From Charina bottae (taxonomy: Eukaryota > Chordata > Lepidosauria > Squamata > Charinaidae): 64,000 bases of DNA. The notes beneath the pieces are model-generated. The model was given only the letters and a program-made list of their open reading frames with translations, made no database searches and was not told the DNA's origin. Of this stretch, positions 12,847 to 20,399 are shown piece by piece; the stretch's first letter is position 1; the number at the start of each line of letters is the position of its first letter. The translations under genes were made by a program, and so were the position numbers. Where the stretch lies: the NCBI GenBank assembly GCA_023362775.1, contig JALMGJ010000001.1, forward strand, positions 68,604,501 to 68,668,500. The letters are read 5' to 3'.

Positions 12847-15800
12847 GAAGAACTTGTAAGGCTGCCTATCTCACATAATGATCTTAGGCGGTTCACAGCA
12901 AACAATAAAAGCAGTTAACATAAAAATACATCATATCCTTCCCAGCAAGGCAACAGAACCACCCATACTGTTAACCACTTGACTCAAACCCACCCTAGCC
13001 CAATGCTTGGGGAAAGAGCCAGGTTTTCATGGCCTTCCAGAAGCTAAAAGGGAAGAGCCCCCCAAATCTCATTTGGGGGGCTATTCCAAAGCACCAGGAC
13101 ACCAATGGAAAAGGCACGCCTCCAAGGTTATACTAAGCGACAACATTTAACTATTAGGTTATATACCTTGCAATAATAACATTATATAAGTATGAACTTT
13201 TAAACAGTATTCACTGTGTTTTAAAAGTAACATTGCACCAACCATTCTATTTTAAATTGAAAAGTAATGGTAGCATCCAACAGTGGTGCCCAACAAAGAA
13301 TAAAAAACATTCCTCTCACTTCCCAGAACCTCCAATGTGCACTCCAGATTAAAGACTGGGGAGATTCTTGAGCCAATCTGGGATCAAAAAGCAAGAGGAT
13401 GTTCTGTTTCATGTGCAAAATCCATTCATGCAATGCTGGATGCAACCCTTAAATTAAACAAATACATGACGCAGCATCAAATAAATGTAAGGAATAAGAG
13501 TCTGAATGTTCTAATTTGGAGGAAAGACAAAGAACATGGCCAAAGTGAAATTTCTATGTACAACCATGCTCATTTTTTACTTGTATATAAATAAGAATAT
13601 ATAGCATGCATTTAACATAATTCCATATTATTCTTTTTACTAGTATGACTAAAATCAAACCTGTTTGATCAAATTAATTTGCTGAATGCCATCCGTCAAC
13701 TGTGCACACTGCAATAATAGAGAGGCCAGGTTTTGTCCTTCAGCATCTGCAAAAGCTGCACATTGAGAAAGACAAAAATGCTTTAATAGTCCACTATGTA
13801 TACATGACAAAAGCTATTTCCTACTTTCTCCCTTATACAGGGTTGCATTCACACAGTACACCTACATATGTATAGTTTACAACCCAGTTTTCTGGGTTTA
13901 CATCATATTCTGCAGCTATCCGTAAGGACTAGCTTTGCATAAAATGTTATGCTGAAATGTGGTTAGTTAGTTCAGATTCTGTACATCATGCAGGTACAGC
14001 TGCAGTCTGTATTCATTATATGTATTTAATAAATAAATGCACTCAAATCCTTAAAAAAACACTGAAGTTTAAGAAGAGAATATCCATATTCCCACTGGTT
14101 CCAATTGAATTCTTGGAAGTTCCTCTGAGAAAGACCTAACTCTCTAACACAGACACTAGGATCATCCCATTAACAATAAAATCTCTGCTATGTCCTCAAC
14201 AATGTGAAAAGCCTCTACAAAAATGGAGATCTTCCATTTCAGAACCTTGCTCTTCAATTCCTGGAGGCTGCAAATGAAGCAAAGGGAACCCACAAGAAAA
14301 GGCAGGTCTTCCTGGCATGTCCCATTTGTACAATGTATTGAACTACATACTGTATAAGCCAACAATATTTTTGCCTTTAACATTGTGTGTACTCAGCCTG
14401 TGTGATTAGTTTATGGTTCAATGTGTTATGAACTTGTTAACAATTAGATGGTACATTGTGTAAAGGAAATGCAAGATAATTTCCCTTTGTGAATTGCTTA
14501 TTCAGATATTAAGTTCACACACTGGACTAACACCAGACTAAGCTGTGGTTTGTTGAGTTATTTATTTAATCAATTTACATAGCCACCCAACTTGCAAACT
14601 GCAATTCTGGGCAGATTACATATGGTTAAAAAGAGAAGAGAAAATAACCAATAAAATAAGAAAACACCGAGGACCAAATAACATGATATTTAATCCCAGA
14701 CACTGTTCAATTGCCTGGGATCAGATATCATGATAAGCTGTATATTATGGTTTACAAATCACAATGTCTGAATTCACACAACATGCTAAGCCAAAACCAA
14801 GCAACGTATATTATGGTTTAGCATATTATGTGAATTCAGCCACTGTACAGAAGCTTTCTTCCTAATCTGTAGCCAACACTGGCTGTAGCAGTTCTGTCAG
14901 TTACAAAAAGCACTCTTCCATTAGCGGAAAATGTTGTAACCTCAGGTAGCTTCAGCAAATAAAAAGAAAAGTATTTTTCACCAATTCCCCCATGCCAATA
15001 TCCAGATTTTCCAAACAGTCTGCAACAGATGAGGGGAGCCAGTGCAAGGCAATGAGAAGAAGAACTTGGCGAACAATACCTCCCCATTCAATTACATTTG
15101 GACTTCATTAATAGTGAATAGTTTCACTTCAAATATAAAACTTGATCTGAAAACGCACAAAGCTTAGGCTGCCAGAGGCTTAAAAACTGGACTTCTGATG
15201 ACAATTTCAACACCTTACTTTCTAAGCACTTTCCTGACAGTAAACCCACCTGAACAGTGTGGAATTCAGCACAAATCAAGTAACAAAACTAATCACTGCT
15301 GTTAATTTTGGGGCTGTACTTGAAGACCACTTGGAAGCTAGAGCTGCTCCAGAAAGCAACAGCATGGGTGTCATTGGGCATGTCTCCATATGTCTCCATG
15401 TGACACCACTGCTTTGCAAACCACACTTCAAATGCGACCCTTAAGAAATAGCACTTATGTGCAATACAATATTGAGTAAGGCTTGTTCATTGCTAATATG
15501 AACAACCCATTCAAAGCTGGATGACCAACTTTCTTCATAAAACCAGAAAGTTGGAAGGGCATCTCAAGCACATCTTCAATACAGAACAATTTTTAAACAT
15601 CAAACATTTTTTTGTTGTTTATTCGTTCAGTCGTTTCCGACTCTTCGTGACTTCATGGACCAGTCCACGCCAGAGCTTTCTGTCGGCCGTCACCACCCCC
15701 AGCTCCCCAATGGTTGAGTCCGTCACCTCCAGAATACCATCCATCCATCTTGCCCTTGGTCGGCCCCTCTTCCTTTTGCCTTCCACTTTCCCTAGCATCA

Positions 15801-18800
15801 GCTTCTTCTCCAGGGTATCCTGTCTTCTCATTATGTGGCCAAAATACTTCAGTTTTGCCTTTAATATCATTCCCTCAAGTGAGCAGTCTGGCTTGATTTC
15901 CTGGAGTATGGACTGGTTTGATCTTCTTGCAGTCCGAGGCACTCTCAGAATTTTCCTCCAACACCACAGTTCAAAAGCATCGATCTTCTTTCGCTCAGCC
16001 TTCCTTATGGTCCAGCTCTCGCAGCCATAGGTTACTACAGGGAATACCATTGCTTTAACTATGCGGACCTTTGTTGTCAGTGTGATGTCTCTGCTCTTAA
16101 CTATTTTATCAAGATTTGCCATTGCTCTCCTCCCAAGAAGTAGACGTCTTCTGATTTCCTGGCTGCAGTCAGCGTCTGCAGTAATCTTTGCGCCTAGAAA
16201 TACAAAGTCTGTCACTGCCTCCACTTTTTCTCCCTCTATTTGCCAGTCATCAATCAAGCTCGTTGCCATAATCTTGGTTTTTTTGAGGTTTAACTGCAAC
16301 CCAGCTTTTGCACTTTCTTCTTTCACCTTCGTCATAAGGCTCAACTCCTCCTCGCTTTCAGCCATCAAAGTGGTATCATCTGCATATCTGAGATTGTTAA
16401 TGTTTCTTCCAGCGATTTTAACTCCAGCCTTGGATTCCTCAAGCCCAGCATGTTGCATGATGTGTTCTGCGTACAGGTTGAATAGGTAGGGTGAGAGTAT
16501 ACAACCCTGCCGTACTCCTTTCCCAATCTTAAACCAGTCCGTTGTTCCGTGCTCTGTTCTTACCGTTGCTACTTGGTCGTTATACAGATTCCTCAGGAGG
16601 CAGACAAGATGACTTGGTATCCCCATACCACCAAGAACTTGCCACAATTTGTTATGATCCACACAGTCAAAGGCTTTAGAATAGTCAATAAAACAGAAAT
16701 AGATGTTTTTCTGAAATTCCCTGGCTTTCTCCATTATCCAGCGGATATTGGCAATTTGGTCTCTAGTTCCTCTGCCTTTTCTAAACCCAGCTTGTACATC
16801 TGGCAATTCTCGCTCCATGAATTGCTGGAGTCTACCTTGCAAGATCTTGAGCATTACCTTACTGGCATGTGAAATAAGTGCCACTGTTCGATAGTTTGAA
16901 CATTCTTTAGTGTTTCCCTTTTTTGGTATGGGGATATAAGTTGATTTTTTCCAATCTGATGGCCATTCTTGTGTTTTCCAAATTTGCTGGCATATGGCAT
17001 GCATCACCTTGACAGCATCATCTTGCAAGATTTTAAACAGTTCAGCTGGGATACCGTCGTCTCCTGCTGCCTTGTTATTAGCAATGCTTCTTAAGGCCCA
17101 TTCAACCTCACTCTTCAGGATGTCTGGCTCTAACTCACTGACCACACCGTCAAAGCTATCTCCAATATTATTATCCTTCCTATACAGATCTTCCGTATAT
17201 TCTTGCCACCTTTTCTTGATCTCTTCTGCTTCTGTTAGGTCCTTACCATCTTTGTTTTTGATCATACCCATTTTTGCCTGGAATTTACCTCCAATGTTTC
17301 TAATTTTCTGGAAGAGGTCTCTTGTCCTTCCTATTCTATTGTCTTCTTCCACTTCCGCACATTGCTTGTTTAAAAATAATTCCTTATCTCTTCTGGCTAA
17401 CCTCTGGAATTTTGCATTTAATTGGGCATATCTCCCCCTATCACTGTTGCCTTTTGCTTTCCTTCTTTCTTGGGCTACTTCCAGTGTTTCAGCAGACAGC
17501 CATCTTGCCTTCTTGGTTTTCTTTTTCTTTGGGACATTTTTTGTTGCCGCCTCCTGAACAATGTTGCGAACTTCTGTCCATAGTTCTTCTGGGACCCTAT
17601 CTACTAAATCTAGTCCCTTAAATCTATTCTTCACCTCCACTGCATATTCCTTAGGAATATTAGTGAGCTCATATCTAACTGATCTGTGGGTCTTCCCTAT
17701 TCTCTTTAGTCTGATTCTAAATTTTGCAATAAGAAGTTCGTGATCTGAACTACAGTCAGCTCCAGGTCTTGTTTTTACCGACTGTATAGATCTCCGCCAC
17801 CTTTGGCTGCAAAGGATGTAGTCAATCTGATTTCGGTGTTGACCATCTGGTGAAGTCCATGTATAAAGTCGTCTTTTAGGTTGCTGGAAGAGAGTGTTTG
17901 TTATGCACAGTGAGTTGTCTTGGCAAAATTCTATCAGCCTATGTCCTGCTTCATTTTGTTCTCCCAGACCATGCTTGCCTGTAATTCCAGGTGTCGTCTG
18001 ACTACCCACCTTAGCATTCCAGTCTCCTGTAATGAAAATAACATCTCTTTTTGGTGTATTATCTAGTAGGTGCTGCAGATCCTCATAGAACTGATCTACT
18101 TCTGCTTCTTCAGCATCTGTGGTTGGGGCGTATATTTGGATCACTGTGATGTTAAATGGCTTACCCTGAATTCGAATTGAGATCATTCTATCATTTTTTG
18201 GATTGTATCCAAGCACTGCTTTAGCCACTTTATTATTAATTATGAAGGCTACTCCATTTCTTCTGTGGTCCTCTTGTCCACAGTAGTAGATCTGGTGGTC
18301 ATCTGATGTGAAGTGGCCCATCCCAGTCCATTTCAGTTCACTGACACCTAAAATGTCTATATTTAATCTTGACATCTCACCAATAACCACATCCAATTTG
18401 CCCTGGCTCATAGATCTTACATTCCAGGTTCCTATGGTGTGTTGATCTTTAGAACATCGGATTCGTCGTTCACCACCAGCACCGTCGGCCGCTAGCCGTC
18501 CTTTCGGCTTTGAGCTAGCTGCGTCATCACATCTGGGGCTATTTGAACGTATCCTCTGTTCCTCCCCAGTAGCATTTTGACCATCTTCCGACCTGGGAGT
18601 CCCATCTTCTGATGGTATACCGACATATCTTTGGTTGTACTGATCCATTTAGTTTTCATGGCAAGAATACTGGGGTGGGTTGCAATTACCTTCCCCAGGG
18701 ATCGTATTTAGTCTGACCTCTCTGCCACGACCTTCCCGTCTTGGGTGTCCCTTCACGGTTTAGCTCATGGTGTCATTGAGGTGCTCAAGCTCCAGCACCA

Positions 18801-19131
18801 CAACAAGGTAACGATCTCCTTTGCTGGAGATCAAACATTTTGGAATTTCTCTAATTTTTTTTTCACTGAGGAAAAACTTTTTTTTTTTTCAAATTGGGGT
18901 AGATAGAGCATATAGACCTGTATACATGAAAGGGTTGATATTCTCATATTTAATTCAAAATGTACCCTCAAGGGAAATTAGTTTTTAAAAAAATCATTAT
19001 AGCACCACTAAAATATATCTAGAGAGACAAATTAAGCAACTTAAATTATACTTACAGTGAAGCCTTTCAAGCTGTTGGTGATCAAAAACAAAGCCATCAA
19101 CCTGAACTTCTTTCTTCTTCTTTAAAACCAT
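102..19131 (-). CDS. THADA: THADA (thyroid adenoma associated), 5' portion, 14 coding exons
   Basis: Joining 14 minus-strand exons (19131-19056, 13755-13661, 12029-11899, 11179-11031, 10940-10908, 9482-9434, 8087-7897, 6613-6519, 5640-5420, 4503-3812, 2967-2816, 2732-2577, 2393-2271, 225-102) gives 2287 nt of open frame (762 codons plus one base), each intron GT...AG and phase-compatible. The protein starts MVLKKKKEVQVDGF and carries recognisable THADA stretches such as SPIWQCMCGLL, LLQTVQTSAGLAVVLFIKTM, HWEHPLDAVRHQ and WHETWVSPLLLILC. The human protein is about 1950 residues, so this is roughly the first 40%; the DUF2428 region lies outside the window. Known of the family: a large HEAT/ARM-like helical repeat protein related to yeast Trm732, which partners an FTSJ1/Trm7-type methyltransferase for tRNA position 32; fly THADA is linked to SERCA and energy storage. 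No frameshift or stop was seen, so the gene looks functional. Recognition is by recall of the family, not by a search. Confidence 0.95.
226..2270. other. THADA intron 13, no gene content
   Basis: About 2 kb of AT-rich intron. The only clear structure is a (TCTA)n microsatellite at about 528-554. Short ORFs here have no recognisable content. Confidence 0.7.
528..554. repeat. (TCTA)n microsatellite
   Basis: Six to seven perfect TCTA units at the centre of otherwise unique intron sequence. Confidence 0.9.
2271..2393 (-). CDS. THADA: THADA coding exon 13
   Basis: Residues 681-721, phase 0 to 0, 123 nt. The acceptor is CTTTCCAAAAG and the donor TATAAG|GTATG. It encodes LFCRIYESSQTVHKMQQ and onward, which follows the KK end of exon 12 as in mammalian THADA. 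Confidence 0.93.
2577..2732 (-). CDS. THADA: THADA coding exon 12
   Basis: Residues 629-680, phase 0 to 0, 156 nt. The acceptor is GATTTTAAAG and the donor AAAAAG|GTAATC. It encodes VRIDALGLLCESHRSTEV up to VRQQICSLLKK, a strongly conserved THADA segment. An ATG just upstream belongs to intron read-through and is not a start. Confidence 0.94.
2816..2967 (-). CDS. THADA: THADA coding exon 11
   Basis: Residues 578-628, phase 1 to 0, 152 nt. The acceptor is TTTTTTTAAG and the donor GATGAG|GTACATG. It encodes SCKTRGALGALMACLRTARA and IKQGLVHQHDE. It lacks an internal ATG-led ORF, so ATG-based ORF finding misses it. Confidence 0.93.
2968..3811. other. THADA intron 10, no gene content
   Basis: About 840 bp of AT-rich sequence with no recognised repeat or coding signal. 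Confidence 0.6.
3812..4503 (-). CDS. THADA: THADA coding exon 10 (large exon)
   Basis: Residues 347-578, phase 2 to 1, 692 nt, by far the largest exon in the window. The acceptor is TTTCTCCAAG and the donor AATGTTG|GTAAGACC. The encoded segment runs from LKESVMAASLSRILAIWTN through YVYAHWEHPLDAVRHQ, LEWHVKGKYSSLGCLVDCIG, PYASDLLEIMF and WHETWVSPLLLILC to YYLPKLLKCSPESLNYMIKI. These blocks are diagnostic of THADA. Helical repeats dominate and no signal or membrane segment is seen. Confidence 0.96.
4504..5419. other. THADA intron 9 with a reverse SINE
   Basis: The intron holds the reverse-oriented SINE at about 5145-5292; the rest is AT-rich and unremarkable. Confidence 0.6.
5145..5292 (-). 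mobile_element. tRNA-derived SINE, family B, reverse copy
   Basis: On the minus strand it reads AGAGCCAGTTTGGTGTAG, then a tRNA-like A-box/B-box region, then a body matching CAGTCACTCTCAGCCCAACC and a ...TTGTTGTGGGGAAAATAGG end. It matches the plus-strand copies near 22163 and 24876. The family looks squamate-type; no TSD was resolved. Confidence 0.75.
5420..5640 (-). CDS. THADA: THADA coding exon 9
   Basis: Residues 274-347, phase 0 to 2, 221 nt. The acceptor is GCTTTTTGCAG and the donor CACACG|GTAAAAAC. It encodes ISDLICGLLNCSDVPKWFVD, then VLLFLCHGALAMLEWKDNS and LLLDIASVLLTLSTR. All three match THADA. Confidence 0.95.
6124..6153 (-). other. hammerhead-like hairpin, minus arm of PLE palindrome
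   Basis: On the minus strand the order is CTGAAGA, a 6-bp stem-loop, then GAAA, as in the core of hammerhead ribozymes. It mirrors the plus copy at 6247-6276. One extra base lies between CTGAAGA and the stem, so catalysis is uncertain. Confidence 0.5.
6247..6276 (+). other. hammerhead-like hairpin, plus arm of PLE palindrome
   Basis: CTGAAGA (6247-6253) is followed by T, a stem of 6255-6260 paired to 6267-6272 (GTTGCC with GGCAAT, one G-T pair), then GAAA at 6273-6276. The layout fits CUGANGA / stem II / GAAA. Confidence 0.5.
6519..6613 (-). CDS. THADA: THADA coding exon 8
   Basis: Residues 242-273, phase 1 to 0, 95 nt. The acceptor is CTTCTATTTAG and the donor TTG|GTTAGTG. It encodes DLLQTVQTSAGLAVVLFIKT and MFEPVEKLPCL, close to the mammalian sequence. 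Confidence 0.95.
6614..7896. other. THADA intron 7 with one TA-type MITE
   Basis: Apart from the transposon at 7326-7606 this 1.3-kb intron shows nothing recognisable. Confidence 0.6.
7326..7606 (+). mobile_element. TA-target MITE (CAGGTAGTCC family), short copy
   Basis: The ends are CAGGTAGTCCTTGCTTACC and GGTAAGCGAGGACTACCTG, an inverted repeat, flanked by TA on both sides (7324-7325, 7607-7608). There is no coding capacity. Six relatives lie in this window. The TA duplication suggests mobilisation by a Tc1/mariner-type transposase (inference). Confidence 0.85.
7897..8087 (-). CDS. THADA: THADA coding exon 7
   Basis: Residues 178-242, phase 2 to 1, 191 nt. The acceptor is CTTTTTAAAG and the donor AATG|GTAAAT. 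It encodes KCSGNHIAQTRLMHDLLMGI, then MTLIQKILENMQGCFWKK and DSPIWQCMCGLL, aligning well with THADA. No ATG-led ORF covers it usefully. Confidence 0.94.
8088..9433. other. THADA intron 6, nothing recognised
   Basis: 1.35 kb of AT-rich intron; no repeat family, ORF or regulatory motif could be supported. Confidence 0.6.
9434..9482 (-). CDS. THADA: THADA coding exon 6
   Basis: Residues 162-178, phase 1 to 2, 49 nt. The acceptor is TTTATTTCCATAG and the donor AACCG|GTAAGTG. It encodes LQFLLKSVLEIEEEN. It joins in frame to the micro-exon upstream and to the KCSGN start of exon 7. Confidence 0.92.
9683..9929 (+). mobile_element. nonautonomous hAT element (Buster-type), copy 1
   Basis: The termini CAGAGCTTTCCAAACTG and CTTTGGAAAGCCCTG are flanked by a perfect 8-bp duplication GTATAGAG (9675-9682, 9930-9937). 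The interior is GC-rich with repeated GTGTCGCC and CGGAAGCGCT blocks that fold back. ORFs inside are by-products of the high GC content. Confidence 0.92.
10047..10478 (+). mobile_element. TA-target MITE (CAGGTAGTCC family)
   Basis: Starts CAGGTAGTCTTCACTTACC and ends CAAGGACTACCTG, with TA on both sides. The interior carries the family's GTTAAGC... and CATCACGTGACC motifs. No coding capacity. Confidence 0.87.
10908..10940 (-). CDS. THADA: THADA coding exon 5 (33-nt micro-exon)
   Basis: Only 33 nt, phase 1 to 1. Acceptor AATTTTTCAG lies at 10941 and donor GAAG|GTAAATG at 10907. With one base from each neighbour it encodes GKSSVTILLKEA. This fills exactly the gap left between exon 4 (ending ELINIG) and exon 6 (LQFLLKS) against the human protein as I recall it, which has GRASVNNLLKN there. 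Because 33 is a multiple of three, skipping it would keep frame. Confidence 0.85.
11031..11179 (-). CDS. THADA: THADA coding exon 4
   Basis: Residues 101-151, phase 2 to 1, 149 nt. The acceptor is TTTTTAACTACAG and the donor AATATAG|GTATGG. It encodes CLNDLPELLMVEATDSFIVC, LKEELTTTNFSCFRKTMDN and LASCVELINI. Confidence 0.93.
11180..11898. other. THADA intron 3, nothing recognised
   Basis: 720 bp of AT-rich intron without identifiable features. Confidence 0.6.
11899..12029 (-). CDS. THADA: THADA coding exon 3
   Basis: Residues 58-101, phase 0 to 2, 131 nt. The acceptor is GTTATTTGTAG and the donor GCAAG|GTAATG. It encodes IVPLLEKMDSKSSCNHMV, SCLDILGIMFLSL and IKNPLKKVLA, all matching THADA. 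Confidence 0.94.
12792..12846. repeat. (ACTT)n microsatellite at an L2 tail
   Basis: About 13 ACTT units, probably grown from the A/T-rich tail of the reverse L2 fragment that follows immediately. Confidence 0.85.
12847..13135 (-). mobile_element. L2-type LINE fragment, 3' end, reverse
   Basis: The minus-strand translation gives broken pieces of the L2 ORF2 C-terminus, including KAMKTWLFPQAL, then a 3' tail related to the plus-strand L2 at 38965-39727. Frameshifts show an old copy. Confidence 0.6.
13661..13755 (-). CDS. THADA: THADA coding exon 2
   Basis: Residues 26-57, phase 1 to 0, 95 nt. The acceptor is CTCAATGTGCAG and the donor AAACAG|GTTTG. It encodes FADAEGQNLASLLLQCAQLT and DGIQQINLIKQ, close to mammalian THADA. 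Confidence 0.94.
13756..15610. other. THADA intron 1 (coding), downstream part
   Basis: Contains a diffuse repeat with inverted GCTAAACCATA-like motifs (about 14740-14840) and, at about 15172-15297, a segment repeated at 19366-19508 on the other side of the BovB insertion. No gene. Confidence 0.5.
15172..15297 (+). repeat. direct repeat flanking BovB, copy 1
   Basis: About 125 bp sharing AGTAAACCCACCTGAAC, GAATTCAGCACAAA and CAAGTAACAAAACTAATCA with 19366-19508 in the same orientation. It may be an old segmental duplication or two copies of an unlisted repeat. Confidence 0.65.
15611..18829 (-). mobile_element. full-length RTE-BovB LINE
   Basis: A 3219-bp insertion is flanked by perfect 12-bp repeats ATCAAACATTTT (15599-15610 and 18830-18841). 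In sense orientation there is a 181-bp 5' leader, one 1009-codon ORF and only about 8 bp of tail before the T-rich junction at 15611. BovB elements are about 3.2 kb, so this is full length. It inserted in sense orientation in a THADA intron. The clean TSD and open ORF indicate a young copy. The BovB clade is known for repeated horizontal transfer among squamates, ruminants and others. Confidence 0.95.
15619..18648 (-). CDS. BovB ORF: AP endonuclease plus reverse transcriptase
   Basis: 1009 codons, MDQYNQRYVG... to a stop near the element's 3' end. Residues about 70-310 form an apurinic-type endonuclease with its catalytic set visible: TWNVRS (N76), ELKW (E104), GDWNAK (D209, N211) and SSDH (H303). 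Residues about 530-800 form the RT: FIDYSKAFD (motif A, D655), GVRQGCILSP (motif B) and YADD (motif C, 755-758). The C-terminus has the RTE-type YGCESWTIRKAE, FELWCWRKILR and GKRKRGRPRARWMDG blocks. By known RTE biology it would nick target DNA and copy its RNA there. Compared with the fragment at 26052 it lacks one Arg codon after SEEEL, in frame. No disrupting mutation was seen, so it may be active; its role in the host is none known. Confidence 0.95.
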   Translation of the reverse strand: MDQYNQRYVGIPSEDGTPRSEDGQNATGEEQRIRSNSPRCDDAASSKPKGRLAADGAGGERRIRCSKDQHTIGTWNVRSMSQGKLDVVIGEMSRLNIDILGVSELKWTGMGHFTSDDHQIYYCGQEDHRRNGVAFIINNKVAKAVLGYNPKNDRMISIRIQGKPFNITVIQIYAPTTDAEEAEVDQFYEDLQHLLDNTPKRDVIFITGDWNAKVGSQTTPGITGKHGLGEQNEAGHRLIEFCQDNSLCITNTLFQQPKRRLYTWTSPDGQHRNQIDYILCSQRWRRSIQSVKTRPGADCSSDHELLIAKFRIRLKRIGKTHRSVRYELTNIPKEYAVEVKNRFKGLDLVDRVPEELWTEVRNIVQEAATKNVPKKKKTKKARWLSAETLEVAQERRKAKGNSDRGRYAQLNAKFQRLARRDKELFLNKQCAEVEEDNRIGRTRDLFQKIRNIGGKFQAKMGMIKNKDGKDLTEAEEIKKRWQEYTEDLYRKDNNIGDSFDGVVSELEPDILKSEVEWALRSIANNKAAGDDGIPAELFKILQDDAVKVMHAICQQIWKTQEWPSDWKKSTYIPIPKKGNTKECSNYRTVALISHASKVMLKILQGRLQQFMERELPDVQAGFRKGRGTRDQIANIRWIMEKAREFQKNIYFCFIDYSKAFDCVDHNKLWQVLGGMGIPSHLVCLLRNLYNDQVATVRTEHGTTDWFKIGKGVRQGCILSPYLFNLYAEHIMQHAGLEESKAGVKIAGRNINNLRYADDTTLMAESEEELSLMTKVKEESAKAGLQLNLKKTKIMATSLIDDWQIEGEKVEAVTDFVFLGAKITADADCSQEIRRRLLLGRRAMANLDKIVKSRDITLTTKVRIVKAMVFPVVTYGCESWTIRKAERKKIDAFELWCWRKILRVPRTARRSNQSILQEIKPDCSLEGMILKAKLKYFGHIMRRQDTLEKKLMLGKVEGKRKRGRPRARWMDGILEVTDSTIGELGVVTADRKLWRGLVHEVTKSRKRLNE

Positions 19132-19152
19132 TTTGGTAGATTAAAGAATTAC
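19056..19152 (-). CDS. THADA: THADA coding exon 1 (with start codon)
   Basis: The exon spans 19152-19056 with ATG at 19131-19129, leaving 21 nt of 5' UTR after acceptor TCTTTTATAG. It encodes MVLKKKKEVQVDGFVFDH, lysine-rich at the N-terminus as in mammalian THADA (MGVKKKKE by recall), and ends at donor CACT|GTAAGT. The acceptor just upstream implies at least one noncoding exon, probably at the CpG island near 24 kb. Confidence 0.93.
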
Positions 19153-19365
19153 CTATAAAAGAATAATATATTTGATATATGTGGAACCAACATTGTTTTA
19201 AATACAAAATTTAAAAATGAAGACTGTTTAATTCACCTTTGTACTTTGCTAAATCTTTGTCTAGCCTATTACTACATACCTCTGAAGAAAAGGTTTAGGC
19301 AAGATTTTCATTCAGACTTCCTTAGCAACTATTTCATCTGAAACATAAAAACTCAATCAAAAAAT

Positions 19366-19508
19366 CCACAAAGGTCTGGCAGTCAGAAGTTTAAAGCCAA
19401 GACTCCCAATGAGGATATCAGCACCTTACTTCTGAAGCATTTTCCTGAGAGTAAATCCACCTGAACAACATAGAATTCAGCACAAAACAAGTAACAAAAC
19501 TAATCAAT
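19366..19508 (+). repeat. direct repeat flanking BovB, copy 2
   Basis: Same orientation as 15172-15297, with shared blocks CAGCACCTTACTT-like, GAGTAAATCCACCTGAAC and AAGTAACAAAACTAATCA. Confidence 0.65.
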
Positions 19509-19718
19509 ACAGAATTACCTAATTTTCAGGTTGAACCACCTCTTCTTAACAAGATTCCACTAGAATGAAAACCTGTACGTTAACCTGTTTTATTCTTCTA
19601 TGTACACTGTTTCTGGAATATGATGTTTTCTGATTTATGCCATAGCATTTCATTTCTGCCTTTCGTCTAGATTACCATTTCTTCCTGTTACATGACCTTG
19701 AGGTTACTACTTGATATA

Positions 19719-20399
19719 CAGGCAGTCCTCATTTAACAATAGTAATTGGAATCAGAATTTCCATCACTAAGTGAAGCGGTCATAAAGCGTAACATCACAT
19801 AACCACATCGCTTAGCAACGGCAATCCTGGCATTCCCTGTTGCCGTGGTTAAACAAAGATTGAGGGTTGTTAAGTGAGTCCCAGGCAGCTTGAAAGCAGG
19901 CCAGCAGGCAGGTAAGTGGCTGCTGCCGGGCAGGGGCCAGCGCAGCACAAGTGTGGCCAGGCACAGCTGCGGCAGGGCAGGGCAGGGTGTGCGGGTGGCT
20001 TGTGAGGCACGTCGCGAGTGCAACTGGGCTGGGGATGGCTGTCGCCAGCCAGGGGAGGGTGAGCAGGTGGCCCGCAAGGTGTGGCTGGGCTGGCTGCCAC
20101 CAGGCAGGGAAGAGTGCAAGCAACTTACTGGAATGACTTGCGACCTTCCTTGCCGGCTTCCCCATTGACTTTGCTTCTGGGAAGCCAGCAGGGAAGGTCG
20201 CAAGTGGCGATCACAACCCCAGGATGCTGCAACTGTCAAAAGTGTGAGCCAGTTGCCAAGCACCCAGATTGCGATCACATGACCGCAGAGCTGTTGGGAC
20301 AGCTGGAACTTCGAGGACTGGTCAAAAGTACCATTCATTCAGCACCCTCATAACTTCAAATGGTCGCTGAACAAGTGGTCGTTAAACAAGGGCTACCTG
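19719..20399 (+). mobile_element. TA-target MITE with internal minisatellite
   Basis: Begins CAGGCAGTCCTCATTTAAC and ends ACAAGGGCTACCTG, with TA on each side. It is enlarged by a GC-rich block at about 19888-20115. ORFs of up to 201 codons here come from the GC-rich repeat and are not genes. Confidence 0.85.
19888..20115. repeat. GC-rich minisatellite inside a MITE
   Basis: Irregular tandem units of G-rich sequence (GGCAGGG, GTGGCC, GGCTGGG motifs). It begins after GCCAGCAGGCAGGTAAGTGG, the same internal site as the block in the 49169 copy. Confidence 0.7.

Noticed and set aside
15521..17557. Long plus-strand ORFs opposite the BovB
   Set aside because: Antisense shadows of the BovB coding frame.
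15619..18648. 1009-codon ORF as a host gene
   Set aside because: Endonuclease and RT motifs plus a perfect TSD identify it as the BovB ORF.
19733..20338. 201-codon Pro/Ala/Ser-rich ORF
   Set aside because: It runs across a MITE terminus and a minisatellite; no start context, splice sites or family resemblance.
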